Assembly (NCBI RefSeq): GCF_014526325.1
Contig: NZ_JACNMJ010000002.1
Span: 372,001 to 436,000 of the forward strand
Length of the DNA stretch: 64,000 nucleotides
Source of the DNA: Psychroserpens algicola
GTDB taxonomy: Bacteria > Bacteroidota > Bacteroidia > Flavobacteriales > Flavobacteriaceae
Reading direction: 5' to 3'
Shown here: piece after piece, positions 1 through 9,184 of the stretch
How the letters are laid out: every line of letters starts with the position of its first letter
How positions within the stretch are numbered: position 1 is the first letter of the stretch
The notes under the pieces: model-generated
Seen by the model: the letters and a program-made list of their open reading frames with translations, nothing else
Told to the model about the DNA's origin: nothing
The model's database searches: none
Position numbers and translations under genes: made by a program

Positions 1-431
1 TATTTAAATCGATTACCGAAGGTGTTTTTGAAGGAACCGATTTTGGCGCTGATAACTTAAGTTGGTTTGCTCGAATAAACAACAAGTACACCTTACCAGG
101 AGATGTCGATTGGCAAACGCGTTTGTTTTATCGCGGACCGAGTGAAGATGCTCAAAATAAAAATAAAGGCATCTTTTCAACCGATCTCGCTTTTAGCAAG
201 GATTTGTTTGATGGTAAAGCTTCTTTAGCTGTTAATGTCAATGATGTATTTAACTCAAGGAAGCGTCAATCGACTGCTACAACTGAAACCTTTGAAAACG
301 AAAGTGAATTTCAATGGAGACAACGCAGTTTTAATTTTACGTTCACCTACCGTTTCAATCAACAGAAAGAACGCCAGCGTGAAGGTCGTGGCGATAATGG
401 TGGCGGAGATGATTTAGATTTTGAAGGATAA
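1..431 (+). CDS. TonB-receptor-like outer-membrane beta-barrel protein, C-terminal part
   Basis: Only the last ~142 residues are in the window; the frame is open from base 3 and the N-terminus lies upstream. The visible part has alternating hydrophobic/polar strands typical of outer-membrane barrels (WFARINNKYTLPG, RLFYRGPSED, KDLFDGKASLAVNVNDVFN) and ends in the strand FNFTFTYRF. A short charged, Gly/Asp-rich tail follows, ending in DDLDFEG. This resembles the C-terminal barrel of the Bacteroidota outer-membrane beta-barrel family related to TonB-dependent receptors, usually 750-950 residues with carboxypeptidase-like and plug domains. The substrate cannot be judged from this fragment. Transcription probably ends at the hairpin 30 bases downstream. 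Confidence 0.75.
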   Translation, partial: FKSITEGVFEGTDFGADNLSWFARINNKYTLPGDVDWQTRLFYRGPSEDAQNKNKGIFSTDLAFSKDLFDGKASLAVNVNDVFNSRKRQSTATTETFENESEFQWRQRSFNFTFTYRFNQQKERQREGRGDNGGGDDLDFEG

Positions 432-462
432 TATACAGACCATATATTTTGATAGAATACAT

Positions 463-496
463 AAAAAAAGGAAACCAAATTTGGTTTCCTTTTTTT
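463..496. terminator. Bidirectional rho-independent terminator
   Basis: This is a perfect 34-base palindrome: seven A, then GGAAACCAAA, its complement, then seven T. It lies between the barrel gene (ends 431) and the convergent small membrane gene (ends 513), so it can serve both. Confidence 0.8.
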
Positions 497-512
497 ATTA
501 TTTGATTAGCAA

Positions 513-692
513 TTAATGAGATGCTTCTCGTTTTGCTTTTCTTTCTTCTTTAATTTCATTTAATCGCTCAATAAGCGAACCACCAATCCAATAAGGGATT
601 ACAAATGTTAATAAAAAAATCATTAACCAGAATCCAATGGTCAATATGGTTAAAAATGCTAAAAATCCTAAATATTGGTCAAATTCAAACAT
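513..692 (-). CDS. Small membrane protein of unknown function (59 aa)
   Basis: I do not recognise the family. The protein has one long hydrophobic stretch (about residues 8-38, possibly two closely spaced helices ending in PYWIGG) and a charged C-terminal tail LNEIKEERKAKREASH, probably cytoplasmic. I chose the ATG at 692 (MFEFDQYLGF). The longer frame back to 743 would begin with a TTG that is better explained as the -33 element of a well-formed Bacteroidota promoter (713-743). Its only neighbour on this strand is the lipoprotein phosphoesterase, 135 bases further upstream. Confidence 0.65.
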   Translation of the reverse strand: MFEFDQYLGFLAFLTILTIGFWLMIFLLTFVIPYWIGGSLIERLNEIKEERKAKREASH

Positions 693-712
693 GTGGTTTT
701 TTTTTGTTACTG

Positions 713-743
713 CAAAGATATAATAAAGCGTTTTGTTTTGCAA
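713..743 (-). promoter_or_regulatory. Flavobacterial-type promoter
   Basis: On the minus strand TTG (743-741) is followed after 20 bases by TATCTTTG (720-713). This matches the TTG-N17-23-TAnnTTTG consensus of Flavobacterium. The box ends 20 bases before the ATG at 692. Confidence 0.65.
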
Positions 744-827
744 TAAGAAATTTGAGATTTATTAACAGGTTGTCAAAAAACAAATGAATTGAATAATAGT
801 TTATTCTAAATTAATAGTATATCAGGC

Positions 828-2201
828 CTAATCTTTTAAGACATTCATGACATCATCAAACTCATAACATTTTATAATACCTGAAGTTTTATGACTTTTA
901 ACTGCTAAAATTTCACTCATATAATGCTTAAGATCAGTATCATTCATTTTAGCAATACTCTCCAATATACTAAGATTAGAATCAGATATTTTATAGGTTT
1001 CCTTAAATGTATATGATGAATCTCCTATAAATTTAAATGTGCCATAATTGTGTGCTGTTGGTATGGCGTAATGGGTTTTAAAATCTAAAATATCAAAAGT
1101 CTTATCGTTGTATTCATACAATTTAAAACCTGGATTATTACCATGACCAATAGTGATACCAGGAGTTGACATACTAATGCCAATTAAACTATCACTATCT
1201 ACTTTTTTACTTGAGTATAAGCGTCGTATACCATCAAAATGTGTATGACTTGTTAATATCCCTTTTATTTGATCTTTTTTACCTGCAACTAAATTGAGAA
1301 ATGCGTTTTGAAAAGACAACACATCGCCTTTTAAGTTCGTTATGCGATAACTGGAATTCCACATTGGTCCTGGAACATTGTCACAGTTGTTTGGCAGTGT
1401 TGAATCAAAATTAGCATAATTATCAATACCAGGCGGAATATGCATCATTATCAATATTGGCTTATTTGTTTTTATGCTATCTAAAGTTTTCTCTAGCCAA
1501 ATAAATTGTTTCTGAGCTGCTGCTTGTTGTGATACATCATCTTTATCGAAATAATAACTTCGCGTCATGATAACCGAATTGAGTGCTATAATTTTTAAGG
1601 TATCTGTTCCTACAGATATATCGGTTGCATAATATCCAAATTGTTTCTGAAAATCTGTGTTTGAAATTTTAGCGACCCCGCTTTTATCATGCAAAATAGG
1701 CCAAGGATCGGCAGCACTATCATCTACAGAAAAAGGAGTTTTACCTTCACTATCCTGAAACGAATAATAATCGCCTGCAAGAGAATCGTTATTTCCTGGC
1801 AAATACAATAAAGGAATGTTAATATTTAAAGCTCTCAAATGCTCTAACATCAAAGTTACATTCTTTACTCTTGACGCATCTTCGTGATGTGGTAAGTCTC
1901 CTAAATACACCATGAATTTTGGCTGCTCTGCTTTTATAACTGCTTCTAATTTACGTTTTGTTCTGGCCCAGAGAGAGTCTCCTGTATCATTATGCCTTCC
2001 AAAAGTAACATTTCCAACTCCACTTTCTAAATGCACATCAGATAGCGCCAAAAAGGTGCTTGAAGATATTGAAGGGTTAACCGAATCTACAGCAACAGTT
2101 TCATCAAACGTATTGACCATTACGTTAGACTCATTTCCTTCTTTACAATTGAAACTAATTAAACAGAACATACAAAGTCCAAATAAATAAAACGATTTCA
2201 T
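828..2201 (-). CDS. Calcineurin-like metallophosphoesterase lipoprotein, acid-sphingomyelinase-like
   Basis: This is a predicted exported phosphodiesterase or phosphatase of 457 residues. The start is placed at MKSFYLFGLCMF, which gives an N-terminal signal with a Cys about 18 residues in (ISFNC, an imperfect lipobox); the extra frame upstream to 2327 has no signal-like character. Metallophosphoesterase motifs occur in order: SDVHL (D-x-H), YLGDLPHHED (GD), LPGNNDS (GN[HD] with Asn-Asp), MMHIPPG and SHTHFDG (G/S-H-x-H). HIPPG together with a long insert between motifs is typical of the acid sphingomyelinase-like group, whose substrates include sphingomyelin, cyclic nucleotides and nucleoside phosphates. 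The actual substrate is unknown. It is transcribed divergently from fumC. Confidence 0.75.
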   Translation of the reverse strand: MKSFYLFGLCMFCLISFNCKEGNESNVMVNTFDETVAVDSVNPSISSSTFLALSDVHLESGVGNVTFGRHNDTGDSLWARTKRKLEAVIKAEQPKFMVYLGDLPHHEDASRVKNVTLMLEHLRALNINIPLLYLPGNNDSLAGDYYSFQDSEGKTPFSVDDSAADPWPILHDKSGVAKISNTDFQKQFGYYATDISVGTDTLKIIALNSVIMTRSYYFDKDDVSQQAAAQKQFIWLEKTLDSIKTNKPILIMMHIPPGIDNYANFDSTLPNNCDNVPGPMWNSSYRITNLKGDVLSFQNAFLNLVAGKKDQIKGILTSHTHFDGIRRLYSSKKVDSDSLIGISMSTPGITIGHGNNPGFKLYEYNDKTFDILDFKTHYAIPTAHNYGTFKFIGDSSYTFKETYKISDSNLSILESIAKMNDTDLKHYMSEILAVKSHKTSGIIKCYEFDDVMNVLKD

Positions 2202-2348
2202 ACTCAAAGTATTAGAATTAATAGCTTGTAAAGCTAAAGGTATCGCTCCAAAAATTTTAGCGTATAAACACCTGATTTGCAATCTTGATAAAATTGAATT
2301 TCCGAAGGAATAAAACCAAAATCTCATAGAAATAAATTACAAAAACCC

Positions 2349-2356
2349 TAACTTTG
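2349..2356 (+). promoter_or_regulatory. Candidate -7 box of fumC
   Basis: TAACTTTG matches TAnnTTTG exactly and ends 27 bases before the chosen fumC ATG. No good -33 TTG was seen at the usual spacing. Confidence 0.45.
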
Positions 2357-2383
2357 TCATACGATAAAAACACATCACTTATT

Positions 2384-3781
2384 ATGAATTTCAGAATAGA
2401 AAAAGACACCATGGGTAAGGTAAAAGTACCTGCCGATAAACTTTGGGGAGCGCAAACTGAACGTTCTCGTAATAACTTTAAAATTGGTGCTCCTGCATCC
2501 ATGCCTTTAGAAATAGTATATGGTTTTGCCTATCTTAAAAAAGCCGCAGCCTATACTAATGCCGAATTAGGTGTTTTAGATGCTGACAAACGTGATTTAA
2601 TTGCTCAAGTTTGTGATGAAATTTTAGATGGAAAACACGATGATCAGTTCCCTTTAGTTATCTGGCAAACAGGTTCTGGGACTCAAAGTAACATGAACGT
2701 TAACGAAGTAATTGCAAACAGAGCTCATCAAATTGCTGGTAAGGTTATTGGTGAAGGAGATAAAACGATTCAGCCAAATGATGATGTTAATAAATCGCAA
2801 TCTTCAAATGATACATTTCCAACAGGAATGCATATCGCTATTTATAAAAAAGTTGTTGAAACTACGATATCTGGAGTTATCGCACTTAGAAATACACTAC
2901 ACGAAAAATCAATTGCTTTTAAAGATGTCGTAAAAATTGGACGTACACATTTAATGGATGCAACGCCTTTAACTCTTGGTCAGGAGTTTTCAGGATATGT
3001 GTCGCAACTTGATCACGGTTTGAAAGCCTTAGAAAACACCTTACCTCACCTATCCGAACTAGCGCTTGGAGGAACAGCTGTAGGAACCGGACTCAATACA
3101 CCTAAAGGGTATAGTGAATTAGTAGCAGAGTATATCGCTAAGTTTACTGAGTTACCATTTGTAACGGCCGACAATAAATTTGAAGCCCTTGCGGCTCATG
3201 ATGCGCTTGTTGAAACTCATGGTGCGCTCAAACAAATTGCTGTGTCTTTGAATAAAATAGCTAATGACATACGTATGATGGCTTCTGGTCCACGAAGTGG
3301 AATTGGTGAGATTATCATTCCTGCTAACGAACCTGGAAGTTCTATCATGCCAGGAAAAGTTAATCCGACTCAATGTGAAGCGTTAACTATGGTTTGTGCT
3401 CAAGTGATGGGTAATGATGTTGCTGTTACAGTTGGTGGTACTCAAGGCCATTACGAACTCAATGTTTTTAAACCTATGATGGCAGCTAACGTGCTACAAT
3501 CGGCACAGTTAATTGGTGATGCTTGTGTGAGCTTTGAAGCACATTGTGCTTCTGGTATTGAACCCAACCATGAGGTGATAAAACAATTATTAAACAATTC
3601 ACTGATGCTTGTCACAGCATTAAATACCAAAATTGGGTATTATAAAGCTGCTGAAATTGCTAATACAGCACATAAAAATGGTACAACATTAAAAGAAGAA
3701 GCTATTAATTTAGGATATGTTACTGCCGAAGATTATGATGCTTGGGTAAAACCTGAAGATATGGTTGGCGAACTAAAATAA
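2384..3781 (+). CDS. fumC: Class II fumarate hydratase
   Basis: It catalyses the reversible hydration of fumarate to L-malate in the TCA cycle. The 465-residue length from the ATG at 2384 ([11 protein letters not shown]) matches the usual ~465 of iron-independent homotetrameric FumC; a TTG start at 2354 would fall inside the probable -7 box. Diagnostic features are the N-terminal [44 protein letters not shown] (about residue 185) and the fumarate-lyase signature [15 protein letters not shown] starting at residue 318, which carries the catalytic serine loop. GSxxMPxKxNP and the surrounding sequence favour fumarase over aspartase or argininosuccinate lyase. The gene appears monocistronic. Confidence 0.96.
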   Translation: MNFRIEKDTMGKVKVPADKLWGAQTERSRNNFKIGAPASMPLEIVYGFAYLKKAAAYTNAELGVLDADKRDLIAQVCDEILDGKHDDQFPLVIWQTGSGTQSNMNVNEVIANRAHQIAGKVIGEGDKTIQPNDDVNKSQSSNDTFPTGMHIAIYKKVVETTISGVIALRNTLHEKSIAFKDVVKIGRTHLMDATPLTLGQEFSGYVSQLDHGLKALENTLPHLSELALGGTAVGTGLNTPKGYSELVAEYIAKFTELPFVTADNKFEALAAHDALVETHGALKQIAVSLNKIANDIRMMASGPRSGIGEIIIPANEPGSSIMPGKVNPTQCEALTMVCAQVMGNDVAVTVGGTQGHYELNVFKPMMAANVLQSAQLIGDACVSFEAHCASGIEPNHEVIKQLLNNSLMLVTALNTKIGYYKAAEIANTAHKNGTTLKEEAINLGYVTAEDYDAWVKPEDMVGELK

Positions 3782-3858
3782 CGATAAAGTGCTATAAAAT
3801 TCGACAAAACGCTTATTTATCAGTGTTTTTAACTATATTAGCACATAAATCTAATACT

Positions 3859-5259
3859 ATGAAAATAAAATTACTTAGCTTAATTACTTTAATAGGAGCA
3901 TCTTCAATTGCTTTTGCTCAAACTACATTTTCTCCCAAAATTACAATTGACGCTGATACTGGTGACAATCCGTATACTATCGCTACAGGTCATATAAATA
4001 ATGATGCTTTTTTAGACATCGTTGTAGGAACTGATACCGATAATGAGCTGTTAGTTTATTTAAATAACGGAGATGCTACATTTACAAAGCAACCTAATAT
4101 TCCTAATACTATATCGGCTGTTGGAGGTTTAAAACTTGTTGATTTGAACAACGACACATTTCTAGACCTGTTAGTAACAGCATATACATCAGATTCGGTC
4201 ACCTGGTACGCTAATGATGGATCTGGTAACTTCGGTGTAGAACAATCTATCGCCACAGTAAATGGAGCTAGTGGATTATTTGTAGGTGATGTTGATGGCA
4301 ACCTAACTCCAGATGTCGTGGTCACATCTTATGATGACAATCAAGTGTTATGGTTTTCAAATGATGGTGCTGGAAACTTCACAACACCAGCAACGTCTCT
4401 AATCGATAATACATTAGTAGCGCCTGGAGCTGTAAATATGAGTGATATTGATGGTGATGGCGATTTAGATGCACTTGTAGCTACAGCCGCTTATAGTGGT
4501 GATGTTTTAGAAATTTTTAGAAATGATTTAGTTCCTGGTGGTACTGTTGATTTTATTAAGGATGCAACTTCTGTCGCGACAGGTAAAATTGGTTTTTTTA
4601 ATGCCACTTTTGAAGATCTGGATGGTGATGCTAACCTTGATATACTAGCAACAGAAATAAAGTTTGGAGCAATGACTGGTAATTTTTACTGGTATGAGGA
4701 CAATGGTGCTGGTTTTACTGAAACCGCTTTTGTGACCTCTATTATGAACCCTTCTGTTGCGCAACACAGAGATTTAGATGGCGATAACCTCAAAGATATC
4801 ATCTTAAGTAGTGGTACATCTAATGCTGGAAACGATATCGTTTGGTATAAAAACAATGGTGGTACTTATGGTAGCGAACAAGTTATTGATGATACTTCAA
4901 GCCAAGCCTTTGTATATAATATTGCAGACTATGATAATGACGGAGATTTAGATATTGCCAGCTGTGAATATAATCAGGACAATCTCAACCTTTTTAAAAA
5001 CAATTTTATCGTTTTAAGCACAGACGACACGAACTTAGAAGTCGCTACGATATATCCGAATCCGGCTAAAGATGTCTTATTTTTCAAAGGAATGACTTCG
5101 GAAACTTTAAATCTTGAAGTTTATGACATCCTTGGAAAAGTCGTTATCCAAACATCAATTGAACAAAATGGAAGTTTAGATATTTCCGAATTAAAAAACG
5201 GAATGTATATTCTAAAGTTTGAAACTTCAGATGCGACATTCAAATTTGTTAAAGAATAA
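3859..5259 (+). CDS. Secreted VCBS/FG-GAP repeat protein with T9SS sorting domain
   Basis: The protein has 466 residues from MKIKLLSLITLIGASS, a classical signal peptide ending near AFAQ. The body consists of about six FG-GAP/VCBS-type blades carrying calcium-binding loops such as DIDGDGDLD, DLDGDANLD and DYDNDGDLD, which form a beta-propeller of the integrin-alpha type. The last ~75 residues (IYPNPAKDVLFF ... LKNGMYILKFE ... KFVKE) form a type A T9SS C-terminal sorting domain. The protein is therefore expected to be exported through the outer membrane by the gliding/secretion machinery and either surface-attached or released. Function is unknown; adhesion or polymer binding is a guess. An upstream frame back to 3823 is rejected because it would bury the signal peptide. 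Confidence 0.85.
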   Translation: MKIKLLSLITLIGASSIAFAQTTFSPKITIDADTGDNPYTIATGHINNDAFLDIVVGTDTDNELLVYLNNGDATFTKQPNIPNTISAVGGLKLVDLNNDTFLDLLVTAYTSDSVTWYANDGSGNFGVEQSIATVNGASGLFVGDVDGNLTPDVVVTSYDDNQVLWFSNDGAGNFTTPATSLIDNTLVAPGAVNMSDIDGDGDLDALVATAAYSGDVLEIFRNDLVPGGTVDFIKDATSVATGKIGFFNATFEDLDGDANLDILATEIKFGAMTGNFYWYEDNGAGFTETAFVTSIMNPSVAQHRDLDGDNLKDIILSSGTSNAGNDIVWYKNNGGTYGSEQVIDDTSSQAFVYNIADYDNDGDLDIASCEYNQDNLNLFKNNFIVLSTDDTNLEVATIYPNPAKDVLFFKGMTSETLNLEVYDILGKVVIQTSIEQNGSLDISELKNGMYILKFETSDATFKFVKE

Positions 5260-5280
5260 ATCAAATCCCTAATTAAATTT

Positions 5281-5316
5281 AAAGCTGCCTTTTCATGATA
5301 CAAGGCAGCTTTTTTT
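5281..5316 (+). terminator. Rho-independent terminator
   Basis: An 11-bp stem AAAGCTGCCTT/AAGGCAGCTTT with a 10-base loop is followed by a T tract. It starts 21 bases after the VCBS gene. Confidence 0.8.
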
Positions 5317-5363
5317 ATAGCAAAGATTTATATCTTTATATCATAATTAATCATCGGTTGTAA

Positions 5364-6599
5364 ATGACTTTACTTATAAAAAACATCAAAGAATTACTAC
5401 AGGTAAGAGACACAAATGTCACTATTGTTAAAGGAGAAGATATGAAGGTCTTACCCATACTCAAAAATGCTTATCTCTTAATAGAGCATGATACCATTGT
5501 TGAGTTTGGACCTATGGAAGAATGCCTTAATATTGAAGCCGATCAGACTATTGATGCTACGGGTAAAGTTGTATTACCAACTTGGTGTGATTCTCATACA
5601 CATATTGTCTATGCTGGTGATCGAACTCAAGAGTTTGTGGACAGAATCAATGGATTGTCTTATGAAGATATTGCTAATCGTGGTGGAGGTATTTTAAATT
5701 CTGCCGAACAACTTCAAAATACGTCAGAAGATGAATTGTACAATCAGGCCTCTAAACGTTTGACTGAAGTTATCAAATTAGGAACTGGCGCTATTGAAAT
5801 CAAGTCTGGTTATGGTTTAACTGTTGAAGCCGAGTTAAAAATGCTACGGGTTATCAAGCGCTTAAAACATGATTTCCCTATTCCTGTTAAACCTACTCTA
5901 CTAGCTGCTCACGCTATTCCTAAAGCCTACAAAGGCAATAAAAAAGCGTTTATAGATATCGTTGTAAACGAATTGATTCCAAAGGCCGCTGAAGCCCATC
6001 TTGCCGAATATATTGATGTGTTTTGTGAGAAAGGCTATTTTGATCTCGAAGACACGCAACGCATTCTGGAAGCTGCTAAAGCTCACCGACTCATTCCAAA
6101 AATACATGTCAATCAGTTTAATGCCTTTGGAGGTGTGGCACTTGGTGTTGAATACGATGCGCTTTCTGTGGATCATTTGGAAGAACTCAACCCAGAAGAT
6201 ATTTCAGCTCTACAAGGTTCAAATACAATGCCTGTAGCCTTACCCTCTTGTTCCTATTTTTTAAGTATTCCGTATACACCTGGACGCGCAATTATTGATG
6301 CTGGATTACCTTTAGCATTAGCAACCGATTACAATCCTGGATCTACACCTAGCGGAAATATGAACTTTGTAGTATCGTCGGCATGTATTAAAATGAAATT
6401 AACTCCTGAAGAAGCTATTAATGCAGCAACCATAAATGGGGCTTATGCGATGGGATTATCCAATCGTTACGGAAGCATTTGCAGAGGTAAAAAAGCCAAC
6501 ATTATTATTACGAAGGCCATTCCTGGCTATTATCATTTACCATATGCCTTTGGGAATAATCTTATCGAAACGGTTATCATAAATGGAGACGTTTTTTAA
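5364..6599 (+). CDS. hutI: Imidazolonepropionase
   Basis: It hydrolyses 4-imidazolone-5-propanoate to N-formimidoyl-L-glutamate, the third step of histidine degradation. The 411 residues are the normal length. It belongs to the amidohydrolase superfamily: metal-binding DSHTHIVYAG (about residues 76-85), family-typical FVDRINGLSYEDIANRGGG, LLAAHAIPK, KIHVNQF, DHLEEL and the catalytic-Asp region ATDYNPGSTPSGNM. The product is the substrate of the hutG-type enzyme encoded 1.1 kb downstream on the same strand; a minus-strand gene intervenes. The terminator at 6644-6682 separates hutI from what follows, so hutI and hutG are probably separate transcripts. hutH and hutU are not in the window. Confidence 0.95.
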   Translation: MTLLIKNIKELLQVRDTNVTIVKGEDMKVLPILKNAYLLIEHDTIVEFGPMEECLNIEADQTIDATGKVVLPTWCDSHTHIVYAGDRTQEFVDRINGLSYEDIANRGGGILNSAEQLQNTSEDELYNQASKRLTEVIKLGTGAIEIKSGYGLTVEAELKMLRVIKRLKHDFPIPVKPTLLAAHAIPKAYKGNKKAFIDIVVNELIPKAAEAHLAEYIDVFCEKGYFDLEDTQRILEAAKAHRLIPKIHVNQFNAFGGVALGVEYDALSVDHLEELNPEDISALQGSNTMPVALPSCSYFLSIPYTPGRAIIDAGLPLALATDYNPGSTPSGNMNFVVSSACIKMKLTPEEAINAATINGAYAMGLSNRYGSICRGKKANIIITKAIPGYYHLPYAFGNNLIETVIINGDVF

Positions 6600-6643
6600 T
6601 CTGATAAGCGATTAGAGCAACCTATATCTTTAATTTCAGAATA

Positions 6644-6682
6644 AAAAAATCCGAAAGCATTGATATACGCTTCCGGATTTTA
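6644..6682. terminator. Bidirectional terminator between hutI and the convergent gene
   Basis: The hairpin AAATCCGaAAGC/GCTTcCGGATTT has one mismatch and is flanked by A and T tracts. It lies between two converging genes. Confidence 0.7.
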
Positions 6683-6706
6683 ACCTAACCTATTAATAAT
6701 ATATTC

Positions 6707-7588
6707 TTATTGCAAAGTAAACTCTGAAGAAGATATTAATTCTTTTTTATTAAATACGTTAACAACATAACGTCCCTTTTCAAACTCATCATTTGGAGCG
6801 ACAAACTCACAAATATTTAAGTTTCTGTTTTCGTAGTTAAACTTGCTAATTAAGCTATAGTTTAAAACAGTGTCTTCAAACTGAATCTGCTCATTAGCGC
6901 CTAATACATTATTTTTAGGGTCTAAGACTTGTACGTATAATTCTTTATCACCTGCACCAACTAAAGTGTTTTTAGCAACAGTGTAACACACTCTAATTTT
7001 ATCGCTTCGTCTTGCACGCTCTGTCGGAATCAATTTTCCTGAACTTCTTTCAATGACACCAAATCCTTTTAAACCTGTAGTTTGCAATACCGCAGCATTT
7101 TCAACAACCTCTGCTAATTGCGTGTTTTGAACTAAAAGAGAGTCAGTAAATACTGTACGTTCAGCCAATTGAACTGTAGTACTGTCTAATGATGTTGCCA
7201 AAAGTGAATTTTCTACTTTAAGCTTATCATTTTCGGCCATTAATACGTCCATTTCTTCTTGCAAGGCTAAAAACTTCTTTTTATATCTCCACAAGCTGTT
7301 TACGCTGTTCTGAGAAATTTTTAAAGAATCCATTAAACCTTCAATACGACCTCTTGCTTCTACTAAATTTTGATTAGCTTCTTCATTTTCACCAATAGCA
7401 ACGTCATATTGTTTAGCCATAGTGCTTAAATCTGCCATCACTTGCTCCTTCTCTCTGGTTAGAGCTGCTTCATTTTCTTTCTTCTCATTGTAAAGTTTAG
7501 AGGTGTAAAATCCAGTACCTAAAAATAGTGCTAATAGGATTCCTAATGCTATTTTTAATCCTGTGCTCTTACTGTTTGAGTTTTCCAT
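6707..7588 (-). CDS. Membrane-anchored coiled-coil protein of unknown function
   Basis: 293 residues, not recognised beyond architecture. A short polar N-terminus precedes one transmembrane helix (ALGILLALFLGTGFY, about residues 13-30). A long Glu/Lys/Gln-rich coiled coil follows (about 35-165) and then a C-terminal, probably beta-rich domain of ~125 residues (GVIERSSGKLIPTERARR to the end, with ELYVQVLDPKNNVLG). The order suggests an inner-membrane anchor presenting the C-terminal domain in the periplasm. It sits between hutI and hutG in the opposite orientation and has its own terminator, so no link to histidine metabolism is implied. Confidence 0.7.
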   Translation of the reverse strand: MENSNSKSTGLKIALGILLALFLGTGFYTSKLYNEKKENEAALTREKEQVMADLSTMAKQYDVAIGENEEANQNLVEARGRIEGLMDSLKISQNSVNSLWRYKKKFLALQEEMDVLMAENDKLKVENSLLATSLDSTTVQLAERTVFTDSLLVQNTQLAEVVENAAVLQTTGLKGFGVIERSSGKLIPTERARRSDKIRVCYTVAKNTLVGAGDKELYVQVLDPKNNVLGANEQIQFEDTVLNYSLISKFNYENRNLNICEFVAPNDEFEKGRYVVNVFNKKELISSSEFTLQ

Positions 7589-7707
7589 AAGTTTACTTTT
7601 TAAGTTTTAATTAATTAAAACGTGGTTTTCAATTTTAATTGTTGTTAGTTGAAGTTGAAAATAAAAAAACTGTACTTTTAATACACCAAAATTAATCAAT
7701 TTTCTTC

Positions 7708-8730
7708 ATGGAACATTTAAAACCTTTCACAACTTCTGATTTAAAATCGTTACTAAAAAAACGTCCTAAAGAAACTAAATTCGGAGAACATATATTGTTA
7801 CTTCCTGACTTCAACGATATATACGAGCAAATGTTAAAATTAGACGTTACCTATGTAATTTTTGGTATAAAAGAAGATGTTGGCGTGTTCGCAAATTACG
7901 GAAATTCAGGAACTTACAGCGCATGGGATGCTACCATTAAAAATTTGTTAAATGTGCAAAGTAATGCGTTTACACATCCTAAAAAAGTATTGATTTTGGG
8001 GCATTTAGAGTTTGAATCTTATCAAAACAAGGTATCATCGTTAAATCAAAATAAGAAAAAAGACATTTTAAAAGCTCGTAAATTAACATCAAAAATTGAT
8101 GCTTCTGTCTCTTTTTTAATATCTCAAATTGTAAGTGCTGGTAAAATACCGATAGTCATTGGAGGCGGACATAACAACGCTTACGGTAATATTAAAGGCA
8201 CATCATTAGCACTTAAAAGTCCTGTCAATGCAATTAATTTTGATGCACATCACGATTTTAGAGCTGAAGAAGGGAGACATAGTGGCAATGGTTTTAGCTA
8301 TGCGTTTGCAGAAGGTTTTCTAAAAAATTATTTCATTTTTGGTTTGCATGAAAATTATACGTCCGACACCATTTTTAAAACTTTAAATAAGCTTAAAGCT
8401 ATTCAATATAGTACTTTCGAGAGTATGATGGTAAGGCAAGACACAAATTTTAATACTGAAATGGATACCGCTTTGCATCATATCTCCTCTAAACCTTTCG
8501 GATTGGAAATAGACTGTGATGCCATTCAAAGTATACCTAGTAGCGCGATGACGCCTAGTGGATTTTCAGTAAATAAAGCCAGAGCCTTTGTAAATCACTT
8601 CGGAAAGCAAGACAACGTAGCTTATTTACATATATGCGAAGCTGCTCCTACTCCAGAAACGGAAACACAAGTTGGCAAACTCATCACATATCTTATCACC
8701 GATTTTATAAGAGCTCATGAAAACATTTGA
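7708..8730 (+). CDS. hutG: Formimidoylglutamase, arginase/ureohydrolase family
   Basis: It probably hydrolyses N-formimidoyl-L-glutamate to glutamate and formamide, the last step of histidine use. The 340 residues carry the manganese ligands of the ureohydrolase fold: GGGHNNAYG (His ~155), NFDAHHDFR (Asp179, His181, Asp183) and EIDCDAI (Asp269, Asp271). HSGNGFSYA and SSAMTPSGF are also present. Arginase and agmatinase belong to the same family; the nearby hutI favours formimidoylglutamase. The last 14 bases overlap the start of the following GNAT gene, so the two are likely cotranscribed and translationally coupled. Confidence 0.82.
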   Translation: MEHLKPFTTSDLKSLLKKRPKETKFGEHILLLPDFNDIYEQMLKLDVTYVIFGIKEDVGVFANYGNSGTYSAWDATIKNLLNVQSNAFTHPKKVLILGHLEFESYQNKVSSLNQNKKKDILKARKLTSKIDASVSFLISQIVSAGKIPIVIGGGHNNAYGNIKGTSLALKSPVNAINFDAHHDFRAEEGRHSGNGFSYAFAEGFLKNYFIFGLHENYTSDTIFKTLNKLKAIQYSTFESMMVRQDTNFNTEMDTALHHISSKPFGLEIDCDAIQSIPSSAMTPSGFSVNKARAFVNHFGKQDNVAYLHICEAAPTPETETQVGKLITYLITDFIRAHENI

Positions 8731-9184
8731 AATTATACCCTTTGATGAAACATATGCAACGCATTTTTATGATTTGAATATCGAATGGCTCAAAACTTTT
8801 TTCTATGTAGAACCTTTTGACGAGGAGGTATTAAGTCAACCGAAAACTTATATTATTGATAAAGGCGGTCATATATTTTTTGCAAAAAAGGAAGATCTTA
8901 TTTTAGGCACTGTCGCTTTAATGCCGACAAGCAATCCTTTAGTTTTTGAACTTACTAAAATGGCTGTATTGCCTAATCAACGCGGACAACATATCGGTCA
9001 GCACCTCATGCAACACTGTATTGATTTTGCTAAAGCACATCAATTTAAAGCACTAATGCTCTACTCTGCCCGAAAATTAGAAAATGCCATTTATATTTAT
9101 AGAAAATATGGCTTTAAAGAATTGCCAGTAGAACCTAATAGTCCTTATAAACGTAGTGATATGAAGATGGAATTACGATTATAA
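8717..9184 (+). CDS. GNAT family N-acetyltransferase
   Basis: The 155 residues contain the acetyl-CoA binding motif A: LTKMAVLPNQRGQHIGQ (R/Q-x-x-G-x-G/A form) followed by LMQHCIDFAKAHQF, and motif B around YIYRKYGFKEL. The substrate is unknown. Its start lies inside the end of hutG in another frame, which suggests coupling. Small GNATs of this type next to catabolic genes may act on amino acids or amines, but nothing in the sequence shows that. Its last six bases overlap the convergent gene. Confidence 0.8.
   Translation: MKTFEIIPFDETYATHFYDLNIEWLKTFFYVEPFDEEVLSQPKTYIIDKGGHIFFAKKEDLILGTVALMPTSNPLVFELTKMAVLPNQRGQHIGQHLMQHCIDFAKAHQFKALMLYSARKLENAIYIYRKYGFKELPVEPNSPYKRSDMKMELRL

Noticed and set aside
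2202-2327. N-terminal extension of the phosphoesterase
   Set aside because: It would bury the signal peptide; the internal Met at 2201 gives a proper export signal.
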